A DNA stretch of 24,662 nt from CAZDXJ01 sp964509475 (GTDB taxonomy: Bacteria > Pseudomonadota > Gammaproteobacteria > Methylococcales > Methylomonadaceae), in contig CAZDXJ010000035.1 of NCBI GenBank assembly GCA_964509475.1, positions 1-24,662 on the forward strand, read 5' to 3'. Position 1 is the stretch's first letter. Each line of letters starts with the position of its first letter. The translations under genes were made by a program, and so were the position numbers. Shown one piece after another: positions 7,410 to 15,331 of the stretch. Under the pieces are notes generated by a model. It saw only the letters and a program-made list of their open reading frames with translations. It did not search any database and was not told the origin of the DNA.

Positions 7410-7874
7410 ATGAATGAAAAAGTAGATTATCTGGAAAATTTTGCCAAAACATCAAATTGGGTGATTGAACGCTTGCAGGATACAACGTATTGGAATTCCC
7501 GTTTTGATCGTTTTGCGCGTTGGGCGGCACGCTGGACCGGCCGGCCATCGGCTTTCAATGTCGCAATGATTATTATATTGGTCTGGGTAATCAGTGGACC
7601 CATATTTGGATTCAGTGATACCTGGCAGCTTATCATCAATACGGCGACAACGATCGTAACCTTTTTGATGGTTTTCCTGATTCAGCATACCCAAAGCCGG
7701 GATACCGAAGCGATGCAAGTGAAAATGGATGAATTGATCCGGGCCATGAAAGATGCGAATAACGCATTACTCGATTTGGAGGAGTTAGAGGAAGAAGAGC
7801 TGGTTGAAATTCGTAAACGCTATGTGAACCTGGCGCGTGAAGCCAGAAACGGAACAGACAAAAAATCGATATAA
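7410..7874 (+). CDS. Low-affinity iron permease-like membrane protein
   Basis: A 154-residue protein resembling the bacterial low-affinity iron permease family. A cytoplasmic N-terminus with FDRFARWAARWTGRPSAF leads into two membrane helices (AMIIILVWVISG and IINTATTIVTFLMVFLIQH) with the family's QHTQSRDTEA after the second. An acidic, helical C-terminal tail follows (LEELEEEELVEI). The family name comes from fungal Fet4; transport by these short bacterial members is unproven. It lies 95 bp downstream of iscA on the same strand, which fits an iron or Fe-S theme. RBS-like GGGGAATAGG precedes the ATG. Confidence 0.75.
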   Translation: MNEKVDYLENFAKTSNWVIERLQDTTYWNSRFDRFARWAARWTGRPSAFNVAMIIILVWVISGPIFGFSDTWQLIINTATTIVTFLMVFLIQHTQSRDTEAMQVKMDELIRAMKDANNALLDLEELEEEELVEIRKRYVNLAREARNGTDKKSI

Positions 7875-7976
7875 CACAAATGCTAGCGGTGAGTTTTTAT
7901 TAGGGGTTACGCATTGACAAAATGAAACAAGCGATCCTTCAAGCAAAATATGGCCGGGGTGTTTAAACAATGGCTT

Positions 7977-8085
7977 TTCCCGACTTTGTGGGGTAACCAC
8001 TACTTGTTCAGCGTACGGGCGTATTGCATACGCCCCTACACCCAAGCGAGTGCCAAATATAGGGTTTAGCCCACGAAATCGGGAA
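7977..8085. mobile_element. MITE-like palindromic element, copy 2
   Basis: A second copy of the repeat at 195-282, here 109 bp. The ends TTCCCGACTTTGTGGG (7977-7992) and CCCACGAAATCGGGAA (8070-8085) pair at 14 of 16 positions. The centre carries an extra perfect hairpin, GGGCGTAT-TGC-ATACGCCC (8017-8035), that copy 1 lacks. Shared outer sequence with different centres is typical of a family of small mobile repeats. The gene-free stretch 7875-7976 before it shows nothing else. Confidence 0.75.
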
Positions 8086-8086
8086 G

Positions 8087-8300
8087 AACCTAAACAATTC
8101 TTGCAAAGAAAATCGAAATTTGCGATGTGCAGAATGACAGCTTCAAGGGTCGATCAGAAAAGGACGGCCTTAAAAAATTGAAGGTTGTCCGTTCCACTTT
8201 TATTATCGACAAAAACGGGATTGTGCAGGAAGCGCTTTATGCCGTTCGTCACGAAGGCCATGCCCAAGAAATACTGGAACGGATCAAAGCGATGCTATAG
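8087..8300 (+). pseudogene. 3' remnant of a Bcp-type peroxiredoxin gene
   Basis: A plus frame ending at TAG 8298-8300 encodes SEKDGLKKLKVV, then RSTFIIDKNGIVQEALYAV and GHAQEILERIKAML. This is the C-terminal third of the Bcp/PrxQ thiol peroxidases (RSTFxIDxxG followed by the GHAxEIL helix). The thioredoxin-fold start with the peroxidatic Cys is absent: the readable homology begins just after the right end of the MITE-like element, and nothing upstream restores it. It is a broken gene, truncated near the repeat. The part before about 8150 aligns poorly and may be degraded. Confidence 0.7.
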
Positions 8301-8380
8301 GTGAACAATCAAAGGAAGTAATTTCTGCAATTATTGTCTGAAAAAAAATGCGCTTTTCATCACGCTTGTTGCAAAAATTG

Positions 8381-8848
8381 TTAAGGTGCTTGATCGCAAC
8401 CTGGATGCAATGGCATCTTGACGGATAACTTTAGAATAACCTGAACTTTTGAATTTAAATGACAGGGAAGGATATAACCTATGGCTCCCGGTGTATTAAT
8501 GACAAATTCTAACATGGCCTCTTCAGAAAAAACGGTATAAGGCGGGGTGATGCCTTTGAAATATTGAATATTCCAGTAAGATTCCATTTGCTCGGGTAGG
8601 CGGTTGAAAAGTTTTTTCGAAAAAGCCCGGCGCAGAGGGTGATCCGAACCCATATTAAGCGGCAGCCACCGTTTACCCTCTTCATTTATCAAAACCTTGC
8701 GCTTGTAAATATCGGCAAGCCGCTTTTGATTCAATTTGGAAACAAGGGTTTGTTTGTTGGCGATTACCAGAATTTGATCCGCAAGCACTAGCGACGGCTG
8801 GCTTAAGGCAAATAATATAAACAATAATTTTTTAAGCCGGAAAGTCAT
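8381..8848 (-). CDS. Small PstS-like periplasmic binding protein
   Basis: A 155-residue secreted protein with a signal peptide (LLFILFALSQPSLVLA) and a compact domain of the phosphate-binding-protein type. It shows DQILVIANK, LADIYKRKVLINEEGKRWLPLN, then the FINTPGAIGYIL-like ending (here FVINTPGAIGYI). Such half-length members occur without an ABC transporter, and the ligand, probably an anion, cannot be told. Its ATG overlaps the stop of the porin gene by one base (TAATG), so the two are translationally coupled. No permease or ATPase is nearby. The fold call is reasonable, the role unknown. Confidence 0.7.
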   Translation of the reverse strand: MTFRLKKLLFILFALSQPSLVLADQILVIANKQTLVSKLNQKRLADIYKRKVLINEEGKRWLPLNMGSDHPLRRAFSKKLFNRLPEQMESYWNIQYFKGITPPYTVFSEEAMLEFVINTPGAIGYILPCHLNSKVQVILKLSVKMPLHPGCDQAP

Positions 8849-9918
8849 TAAAACAGAACCGATATGGATGCAAAAAAACCACTGGGCGCCGTGATCGCGT
8901 TGTTTTTTCCAAAACGGTATTCACTTTTGATAATCAAGGGCGCATAAGGCCGCCAGGCCAGACCGGTAACTCCGACATGTGTAATACCAGCGCTTGTTAC
9001 GTCCACATCAACCGGGTGAACGCCGTTCAGGTATTCATAACGGGCAATGCCATAGAATTGATGACCCAGCGGAGCTACGCCCTGTACATACAAGACATGC
9101 TCCTGACCTTGACGATCGGAGGCATGGCGATAGGCGTATTCCATTTTTAGTTCAAAACTGGATTGACTCCAGCTTAAATCCAATCCGTAAAGATGATTGC
9201 GGGCTGTATTGGTATGGTTTTTGAATCCTATATAAGAAAAACCGATCTGAAATTGCGGCATCCATTCATATTGAATACGTCCGCCAAATGCGTTTTTAAA
9301 GAAAAAAGGTGTTTTTCGAGGATCCAAAATTTTGGAATCATCAAAATAAACGGAAATATCTATATCGTGATCACGGACAATCAGATGCTGGTTCAGGGAA
9401 AGGCCGCTGACATGAGGCGCGAACAGACTGTTTTCTGTAGCCAAAGGGCGGGTGGTTGTCCAGACCAGGGGAGCGGCATGGATGCTGTTCCAAAGCCCGA
9501 CCGGGGTCAGAAACTTGCCAAGGCGAAGGCTCAAGGATTCGTTGGCAAGAATGTCGAGGTATAAACGCTCCAGGCGAAAGGTTTGATCGGATTTGCCAAG
9601 ACCATCGGTACTGATGCCGTCTTCGATTTCAAGTTCGGAAAAAAAACGCAATCGATCATGGGGAGTCCAGGTGACAAACAAACTGAGATCATCCAGTCCT
9701 AAACGGTGGCGTTGATTTTTTTCGATGAAATGGTAGGTCATATTGGCATAACCGCCCAGCATCAGATTCAGTCCGGGAATTTGCAAACCCCGGCCCAGGC
9801 GATAGTGTTTGGCCTGATCTAGATCAGCCAGCAACACTTCAGCCTGGGATTTGGCGATCAATCCGGTTTTCAGGAAACAGAACAGGACAATGGCAGAAAA
9901 GCGAAAGCAGTTACCCAT
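8848..9918 (-). CDS. Outer-membrane porin-like beta-barrel protein
   Basis: A protein of about 356 residues with a signal peptide (RFSAIVLFCFLKTGLIA), alternating beta-strand patterns and a terminal Phe (SVLF), as expected for an outer-membrane barrel. RLERLYLDILANESLSLRLG and KFLTPVGLWNS resemble porin-like proteins that occur with small PstS-like proteins. It probably forms a channel for a small ligand delivered to the coupled binding protein (inference). I chose ATG 9918; an in-frame GTG at 9942 adds eight residues. That would leave only 3 bp to the divergent kinase start. Confidence 0.75.
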   Translation of the reverse strand: MGNCFRFSAIVLFCFLKTGLIAKSQAEVLLADLDQAKHYRLGRGLQIPGLNLMLGGYANMTYHFIEKNQRHRLGLDDLSLFVTWTPHDRLRFFSELEIEDGISTDGLGKSDQTFRLERLYLDILANESLSLRLGKFLTPVGLWNSIHAAPLVWTTTRPLATENSLFAPHVSGLSLNQHLIVRDHDIDISVYFDDSKILDPRKTPFFFKNAFGGRIQYEWMPQFQIGFSYIGFKNHTNTARNHLYGLDLSWSQSSFELKMEYAYRHASDRQGQEHVLYVQGVAPLGHQFYGIARYEYLNGVHPVDVDVTSAGITHVGVTGLAWRPYAPLIIKSEYRFGKNNAITAPSGFFASISVLF

Positions 9919-9945
9919 ACGCTTTGGAAATCGGATACACACAAT

Positions 9946-11721
9946 ATGACCATTCGGAAGACATTATTAATTTCCTATTTGTTAATCAGTATAGCATCGA
10001 CACTGATTATTTCTGTGATGATATTTACATATCTGCGTCATGTCCTGCAAACTGAAATTGAAAACAAACTGACCTCGCAATCCTTGACGATTATGCATCA
10101 GATCGACACAAGCTTGTTTGAGCGCATGGAAAATGTATCTATCTGGAGCCATCTGGCGGTGATGCAGGAAGTACAAATTCGTGATATTGATAAACGGGTC
10201 TCCAGGCTGTTGACCGAATTTCATTCGGGTTATGACGGCGTTTACCGGCAGTTGTTTGTTACCACGCCGGATCATGAAATTGTGGCGGCCAGCGACGCTT
10301 CACTATTGGGCGAGGCGTATAAACCGGCATCTTCCTGGTTGTCTTTTCGCCGATTGGGTGTTTCCGTTGAATTGCAGGAAATCGAGTTTGATCGCAGGCG
10401 TTTACTTTTTTCCACAGCGATTCCAGATCAGTTTCAAACGGGTTCTGTAGGGCGGCTTTATGCCGGCTTCAATTGGGATGAAATTCGTTTTTTGCTCAAT
10501 GGCCAAAGTCTGGAAAACGATAAAACCGATCCAATATTGGCACTGTTGGTGGATCAATCCGGGCGGGTTATTGCGCGTTCAAGCGCATTAAACCGTACAT
10601 TGTCGCCCTGGGACAGCCTGCCCGCTGAATGGTTGCAAGGGGCACGCTCCGGCAGTTTACAAGTCAAAGCGGATTTCATGAACAATCAGACCATGCTGAT
10701 TGGTTATGCGCTGTCCAGCGGTTATCAGAACTTTACTGGATTCGGTTGGCGGGTATTGGTTTTCCAGCCCATGCGGCAGGCCTTCGCGCCTTTGTGGCAT
10801 ATCTGGATGGTATCTGCGGTATTTTTGGGAGTAACCTTGCTTTTGGGGGTTGTGGTTTCCTTTTGGATGTCTTCGCGTATTGCCAAGCCCATCGTGCGTT
10901 TGGCGGAAGTAACGCGTGATTTTATGCACGGCCATGAAGTGCATCCACCTTTGGAAGCCGGCAGCCAGGAAATAAAAGAATTGAGTATGACGTTTGCCGA
11001 GATGATTGAAAACCTTGAACAATCCAGACAAGACTTGGTGCGTATTGCCAAGCTGGCGGTTATTGGTGAGATGGCGGCCAGTATGGCGCATGAAGTCCGA
11101 ACCCCTTTGGGAATATTGCGATCTTCAGCCCAGATGTTGCAGCGTGAAGGTCAGTTGAGTGCTATTGGTCAGGAAATGACCGGTTTTATTATCAGCGAAA
11201 CCGAACGTTTAAATACATTGGTTTGTACCTTGCTGGAATGCGCCCGCCCCAAACCGCCGGATTTTGTCCAGTACGATCTGCATATCCTGATCGATCATGT
11301 GTTGGAATTATTGGCCGCCCAGGCCGATAAAAAGCAGATCCGTCTGGTCGCTTGTTATACGCCCGATGAAAGCTGGATCATGTGTGATAAAAACCAGTTG
11401 ATTCAGGTTTTTTTGAATCTGGTTATGAATGCAATTCAGCATGTCCCGGAAAAAGGCGTGGTGCGGGTTATCCTGAATCAGGCCGATGGTGGTTTCCGGG
11501 TGGATGTTTGCGATAGCGGCAAAGGTATTGCTGATGCTGAAAAATCCTCGATATTCGAACCGTTTTTTACCCGGCGGGAAGGAGGAATTGGTTTGGGTTT
11601 AACCGTAGTGCAACAAAATGTTCTGGCGCATCAGGGCCGGATCGAGGTTTGTGACAGTCCTTTGGGCGGGGTCTGTTTTAAAGTGTTTTTACCAAAAAAT
11701 ATGGAGATGACAAGTGAGTAG
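9946..11721 (+). CDS. Membrane sensor histidine kinase
   Basis: A 591-residue kinase. TM1 is near residues 7-28, followed by a periplasmic region of about 250 residues, TM2 near 280-304 (FLGVTLLLGVVVSFWM) and a HAMP domain. The HisKA domain has His382 in MAHEVRTPLG, and the HATPase domain shows NLVMNAIQHV, DSGKGI and GIGLGLTVV. The periplasmic part looks like a CACHE-type ligand sensor, but I cannot name the ligand. Its 3' end overlaps the response-regulator start by 8 bp. It is divergent from the porin/binding-protein pair, which it probably regulates (inference). No strong RBS precedes ATG 9946. Confidence 0.92.
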   Translation: MTIRKTLLISYLLISIASTLIISVMIFTYLRHVLQTEIENKLTSQSLTIMHQIDTSLFERMENVSIWSHLAVMQEVQIRDIDKRVSRLLTEFHSGYDGVYRQLFVTTPDHEIVAASDASLLGEAYKPASSWLSFRRLGVSVELQEIEFDRRRLLFSTAIPDQFQTGSVGRLYAGFNWDEIRFLLNGQSLENDKTDPILALLVDQSGRVIARSSALNRTLSPWDSLPAEWLQGARSGSLQVKADFMNNQTMLIGYALSSGYQNFTGFGWRVLVFQPMRQAFAPLWHIWMVSAVFLGVTLLLGVVVSFWMSSRIAKPIVRLAEVTRDFMHGHEVHPPLEAGSQEIKELSMTFAEMIENLEQSRQDLVRIAKLAVIGEMAASMAHEVRTPLGILRSSAQMLQREGQLSAIGQEMTGFIISETERLNTLVCTLLECARPKPPDFVQYDLHILIDHVLELLAAQADKKQIRLVACYTPDESWIMCDKNQLIQVFLNLVMNAIQHVPEKGVVRVILNQADGGFRVDVCDSGKGIADAEKSSIFEPFFTRREGGIGLGLTVVQQNVLAHQGRIEVCDSPLGGVCFKVFLPKNMEMTSE

Positions 11722-13081
11722 TCAAACCGTTCTGGTTGTGGATGATCAACCCAACATGCGCCGGATTCTGGAGCTGATGCTGAAACAAATGGGGTACACT
11801 GTGTTACAGGCTAAAAATGGCCGGTTGGCATTGGATATTTTGACAACAGTATCGGTCGATTTGGTGATTACGGATTTATGTATGCCGGAACTGGACGGGT
11901 TGGGTTTGTTGCGGCAATTGCGTGAACAAAACAACGAGGTGTCCGTTATTGTTGTTACCGCCAAGGGAACGGTAGGAACCGCCGTAGAAGCCATGAAGTA
12001 TGGTGCTTGTGATTATATCGAACGGCCTTTTGAACTGGAAACGGTTGAAGCGGCAGTGCAACGCGCCTTGAAACTGAATGCAGTGCAACGGGAAAACCGT
12101 TATCTGCGTCAGCAAGTGGATAAAGGATGGGGGGAGTTTATTGGTGACAGTCCCAAAATGCAGGAAATTTATACCTTGATTCAGCAAGTGGCGCCGACCC
12201 GAACCGGTGTTTTGATCCAGGGCGAAACCGGAACCGGCAAGGAGTTGGTGGCACGTGCCATTCACCGCGCATCGCCACGGGCAGATTCGTTGTTCGTGCC
12301 GATCAACTGCGCGGCCATTCCTGCGGATATCCTGGAAAGCGAATTGTTTGGTTACAGCAAAGGCGCTTTTACTGGCGCTCATAAGGATCGCGTAGGCAAG
12401 TTTGAACTGGCTAACGGGGGCACCTTGTTCCTGGATGAAATTACGGAAATGGATTTTAATATTCAAGCCAAAATCCTGCGTGTTTTGCAGGAAAGAAGCC
12501 TGGAAAGGCTGGGCAGCAATAAAACAATATCCGTCGATATTCGGGTAATTGCAGCCTGTAACCGTGATCCGCAGCAGGCTATCGAGGATAAAAAATTGCG
12601 TGAGGATTTATTTTATCGCTTGAATGTGTTTAATATTTTATTGCCCCCTTTGCGTGAACGAAATCAGGATATTGTTCCGCTGGCCCGGCATTTTTTGAAA
12701 AAACATGCGGCAGAGTTTGGGTATGATTTCGCGGGACTGGAGGCTGAAGCCGAAGCGGTGCTTATGGCTTATCATTGGCCGGGCAATGTCCGGGAAATGG
12801 AGAATATGATGGAGCGGGCGATTGTATTAAGCGGTGGAAAACCAGTCAGCATCACACATTTACCGCATGATGTACAGGCCTTGAACAGCAGCAGCCCGCC
12901 GATGGAAACGGTTTCAGAAACAGGGGTACAGGATTTAACCTTGAGTTCACAGCTTGAGCGTGTGGAAAAAAGAATCATCGAACAGGCTCTGGAAAAAGCC
13001 GGTGGCAACAAAACCAAGGCCGCCAGGCTGTTGCAAATCAGTGAACGCTCCTTATGGTATAAATTAAAAAAATACCAATAA
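11714..13081 (+). CDS. Sigma-54-dependent response regulator, NtrC family
   Basis: 455 residues: a receiver domain with Asp54 as phosphoacceptor (VITDLCMPELDG); an AAA+ domain with Walker A GETGTGKE (from residue 170), the sigma-54-contacting GAFTGA loop (217-222) and Walker B GGTLFLDE; and a Fis-type helix-turn-helix at the end (NKTKAARLLQISERSLWYKL). It activates RNA polymerase-sigma54 promoters when phosphorylated by the upstream kinase. The start is GTG 11714 after GGAG. No clear -24/-12 site was seen near the divergent porin start, so the target promoter is unidentified. Confidence 0.95.
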   Translation: MSSQTVLVVDDQPNMRRILELMLKQMGYTVLQAKNGRLALDILTTVSVDLVITDLCMPELDGLGLLRQLREQNNEVSVIVVTAKGTVGTAVEAMKYGACDYIERPFELETVEAAVQRALKLNAVQRENRYLRQQVDKGWGEFIGDSPKMQEIYTLIQQVAPTRTGVLIQGETGTGKELVARAIHRASPRADSLFVPINCAAIPADILESELFGYSKGAFTGAHKDRVGKFELANGGTLFLDEITEMDFNIQAKILRVLQERSLERLGSNKTISVDIRVIAACNRDPQQAIEDKKLREDLFYRLNVFNILLPPLRERNQDIVPLARHFLKKHAAEFGYDFAGLEAEAEAVLMAYHWPGNVREMENMMERAIVLSGGKPVSITHLPHDVQALNSSSPPMETVSETGVQDLTLSSQLERVEKRIIEQALEKAGGNKTKAARLLQISERSLWYKLKKYQ

Positions 13082-13114
13082 GGCATGATTACAAAAATAG
13101 CTGTGCTGCGAGTA

Positions 13115-13143
13115 TTGCGTTATAATTTCTATCGAAGTATACT
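13115..13143 (+). promoter_or_regulatory. Candidate promoter of the pqq operon
   Basis: TTGCGT (13115-13120) and TATACT (13138-13143) are 17 bp apart, about 64 bp before the pqqA ATG. The -10 is strong and the -35 weak. An alternative -10, TATAAT, lies at 13121-13126. Confidence 0.35.
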
Positions 13144-13206
13144 TTTAACCCGGCTTACTTGATCAAGCTATAAAGCAATTTATCACACTCTGGAGGTATT
13201 TTTAAA

Positions 13207-13281
13207 ATGAAATGGGAAACACCAAGCTATACCGATTTGCGTTTTGGTTTTGAAGTCACCATGTATATCTACAATCGTTGA
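13207..13281 (+). CDS. pqqA: PQQ precursor peptide PqqA
   Basis: A 24-residue peptide starting MKWETPSYTDLRFGFE. Glu16 and Tyr20, the two residues that are cross-linked and cut out to make pyrroloquinoline quinone, are present with the invariant three-residue spacing (EVTMY). GGAGG at 13192-13196 lies 10 bp before the ATG and is the best ribosome-binding site of the operon, in line with the large amounts of precursor needed. It is the first gene of pqqABCDE. A hairpin terminator directly follows. Confidence 0.96.
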   Translation: MKWETPSYTDLRFGFEVTMYIYNR

Positions 13282-13303
13282 TATCAATGGCGGTTGTTTT
13301 GCG

Positions 13304-13334
13304 AAAAAGGGTTCTGTCAAGAACCCTTTTTTTT
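13304..13334 (+). terminator. Intrinsic terminator or attenuator between pqqA and pqqB
   Basis: AAAAAGGGTTCT (13304-13315) and AGAACCCTTTTT (13320-13331) form a perfect 12-bp stem with a GTCA loop, followed by Ts to 13334. It should stop most transcripts after pqqA, leaving limited read-through into pqqBCDE. Confidence 0.88.
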
Positions 13335-13387
13335 GTCTGAAGCAAGACAAAAAATGTTATGTTGCAGTTTTTAAGGCGTAATCGTTT

Positions 13388-14299
13388 ATGAAAATCAGAG
13401 TTCTTGGTTCCGGTGCGGGCGGCGGTTTCCCGCAGTGGAATTGTAATTGCCACAATTGCCACCGCTTGCGGCATCAGCAAATGCGGGGCAAGGCCCGAAC
13501 CCAATCGTCGATTGCGGTCAGCAGCGATGACCGGAACTGGCTGTTATTCAATACCTCACCGGATATACGGGCGCAGCTGGAAGCGTTTCCGGCAATCCAG
13601 CCCAAAGAAGGCGTCCGCGATACCGGTATCAAAGCCATTTTGTTGATCGACAGTCAAATCGATCATACTACCGGCTTGTTGATGCTGCGTGAAGGCAAAC
13701 CTCTGCATGTCTATTGTTCGGAGATGGTAAAACAGGATTTGAGCAGTGGTTTTCCACTGTTCAAAATGCTGGAGGATTATTGCACCATCCAACATCACGG
13801 TATTCCGCTCGATGGATCGGGTTTTACGATACCGGGGATCAATGATCTGCGTTTTTACACCCATGCCTTGAAAAGCAAGGCGCCACCTTATTCACCGCAT
13901 CGCCATGATCCCCATGAAGGGGATAATATCGGTGTCATCATCGAACAGGTTTCCACCGGCAAGAAAGTTTATTATGCCCCCGGTCTGGGGGAAATTGAAG
14001 ACCACGTCATGCAGGCGATGCTCCGTGTGGATTGTCTTCTGGTTGATGGCACGTTCTGGACTGATGATGAAATGGCGCAGCAGGGTATCAGTCCTAAAAC
14101 GGCGCGGGAAATTGGCCATTTGCCGCAATCCGGTGCTGGTGGCATGATCGAGGTTTTGAATAATGTACCCGAAGCCCGGAAAATTTTGATCCATATCAAT
14201 AACACCAATCCTGTTTTGGACGAAGATTCCGAGCAACGCCGGATACTGGATGCGGCGGGTATCGAAGTGTCGTATGACGGTCTGGAAATTATTCTATGA
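13388..14299 (+). CDS. pqqB: PQQ biosynthesis protein PqqB
   Basis: A 303-residue metallo-beta-lactamase-fold protein. The start MKIRVLGSGAGGGFPQWNC is characteristic of PqqB, with the zinc-binding cysteine group CNCHNC following. PqqB hydroxylates the Tyr part of the excised Glu-Tyr intermediate, using a metal centre in the cytoplasm. Length matches the family (about 300). It lies about 100 bp after pqqA, beyond the hairpin, and 15 bp before pqqC. Confidence 0.96.
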   Translation: MKIRVLGSGAGGGFPQWNCNCHNCHRLRHQQMRGKARTQSSIAVSSDDRNWLLFNTSPDIRAQLEAFPAIQPKEGVRDTGIKAILLIDSQIDHTTGLLMLREGKPLHVYCSEMVKQDLSSGFPLFKMLEDYCTIQHHGIPLDGSGFTIPGINDLRFYTHALKSKAPPYSPHRHDPHEGDNIGVIIEQVSTGKKVYYAPGLGEIEDHVMQAMLRVDCLLVDGTFWTDDEMAQQGISPKTAREIGHLPQSGAGGMIEVLNNVPEARKILIHINNTNPVLDEDSEQRRILDAAGIEVSYDGLEIIL

Positions 14300-14314
14300 G
14301 AAGAGAAAAGAACA

Positions 14315-15046
14315 ATGAGTTGTTGTGATAACAAAGCCTGGAGCCGGGAAGAATTTGAACAGAAATTGCGGGCGATGGAAAAATATTACCATATCCATCA
14401 TCCTTACCATACCCTGATGAATGAGGGCAAGCTGAATAAAAAGCAGTTGCAGGGCTGGGTGGCCAATCGCTTTTATTATCAGATAAGCATCCCGATCAAG
14501 GATGCCAATATTCTGGCCAATTGCCCGGATCGGGAAACCCGCGCAGTCTGGATTCAGCGGATTCTGGATCATGATGGTCATCCGGGGGATGCGGGGGGCA
14601 TTGAGGCCTGGATTCAGCTGGGCATGGCCGTGGGTTTGAGTCGTGAGGAGATCACCTCGCTGGAACATGTGTTGCCGGGCGTCCGCTTCGCGGTTGATGC
14701 CTATGTCAATTTTGCCCGCCGGGCCGATTGGCACGAAGCGGCGAGTTCATCATTGACTGAATTATTCGCGCCCAAAATTCATCAACAGCGCCTGGATAAC
14801 TGGCCGGAACATTACCCCTGGGTCGAGCAGGAGGGTTATATCTATTTTCGCAAGCGTTTGGGCGAGGCGCGCCGCGATGTTCAACATGGCCTGGAAATCA
14901 CTTTGGATTGGTATAAAACCCGTGAGCAGCAGGAGCGCATGCTGGATATTCTGAAATTCAAGCTCAATGTGCTGTGGACCATGGCGGATGCCATGTATAT
15001 GGCCTATATCAATGACATGCCGCCTTATTTCAATATCAAGGCTTAG
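14315..15046 (+). CDS. pqqC: PQQ synthase PqqC
   Basis: A 243-residue helical, haem-oxygenase-like oxidase without cofactor that catalyses the last ring closure and oxidation to PQQ. The typical segments YYHIHHPYH, GWVANRFYYQ and RFAVDAYVNFAR are present, together with YINDMPPYF near the C-terminus. Length is within the family range (about 240-250). AAGAGAAAAG precedes the ATG. It is 15 bp after pqqB and 3 bp before pqqD. Confidence 0.96.
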   Translation: MSCCDNKAWSREEFEQKLRAMEKYYHIHHPYHTLMNEGKLNKKQLQGWVANRFYYQISIPIKDANILANCPDRETRAVWIQRILDHDGHPGDAGGIEAWIQLGMAVGLSREEITSLEHVLPGVRFAVDAYVNFARRADWHEAASSSLTELFAPKIHQQRLDNWPEHYPWVEQEGYIYFRKRLGEARRDVQHGLEITLDWYKTREQQERMLDILKFKLNVLWTMADAMYMAYINDMPPYFNIKA

Positions 15047-15049
15047 TCT

Positions 15050-15331
15050 ATGGCGCTGAATCCCAATTTACCGCTTTCTTTTTCACCTTTGCACCGTTTG
15101 CAATGGGAGGAAGCCCAGCAAAAATATGTGATTTTATATCCCGAAGGCCTGGTTGAACTCAATCAGAGTTCCGCTGAAATCCTGAAATTATGCGACGGGA
15201 CACGCAATGCCGGGCAGATTATTGCCGGGTTGGAACTAAAATTTCAGACCAGCGGACTAACCCAGGACATTACCCGGTTTCTGGAGATCGCTTTGCAAAA
15301 TGGCTGGATCAAACAAAACCACAATGACTAA
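15050..15331 (+). CDS. pqqD: PQQ peptide chaperone PqqD
   Basis: A 93-residue PqqD/RRE-fold protein that binds PqqA and presents it to the radical SAM enzyme PqqE. The conserved region QKYVILYPEGLVELNQSSAE is followed by ILKLCDGTRNAGQII, then a helical end. It is separate from PqqE, not fused. Its stop overlaps the chosen pqqE start by 8 bp, so the two are translationally coupled and probably made in similar amounts. Confidence 0.95.
   Translation: MALNPNLPLSFSPLHRLQWEEAQQKYVILYPEGLVELNQSSAEILKLCDGTRNAGQIIAGLELKFQTSGLTQDITRFLEIALQNGWIKQNHND

Noticed and set aside
7880..7976. Front part of the broken peroxiredoxin gene left of the repeat
   Set aside because: The translations in this stretch do not resemble the Bcp N-terminus; the missing part is not there.
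9860..10000. Sigma-54 (-24/-12) promoter near the divergent starts
   Set aside because: A TGGCA is present near 9890, but the GC element falls at the wrong distance on inspection.
11876..12466. Long minus-strand open frame of 196 codons
   Set aside because: It is a shadow of the sigma-54 response regulator and overlaps its receiver and AAA+ motifs.
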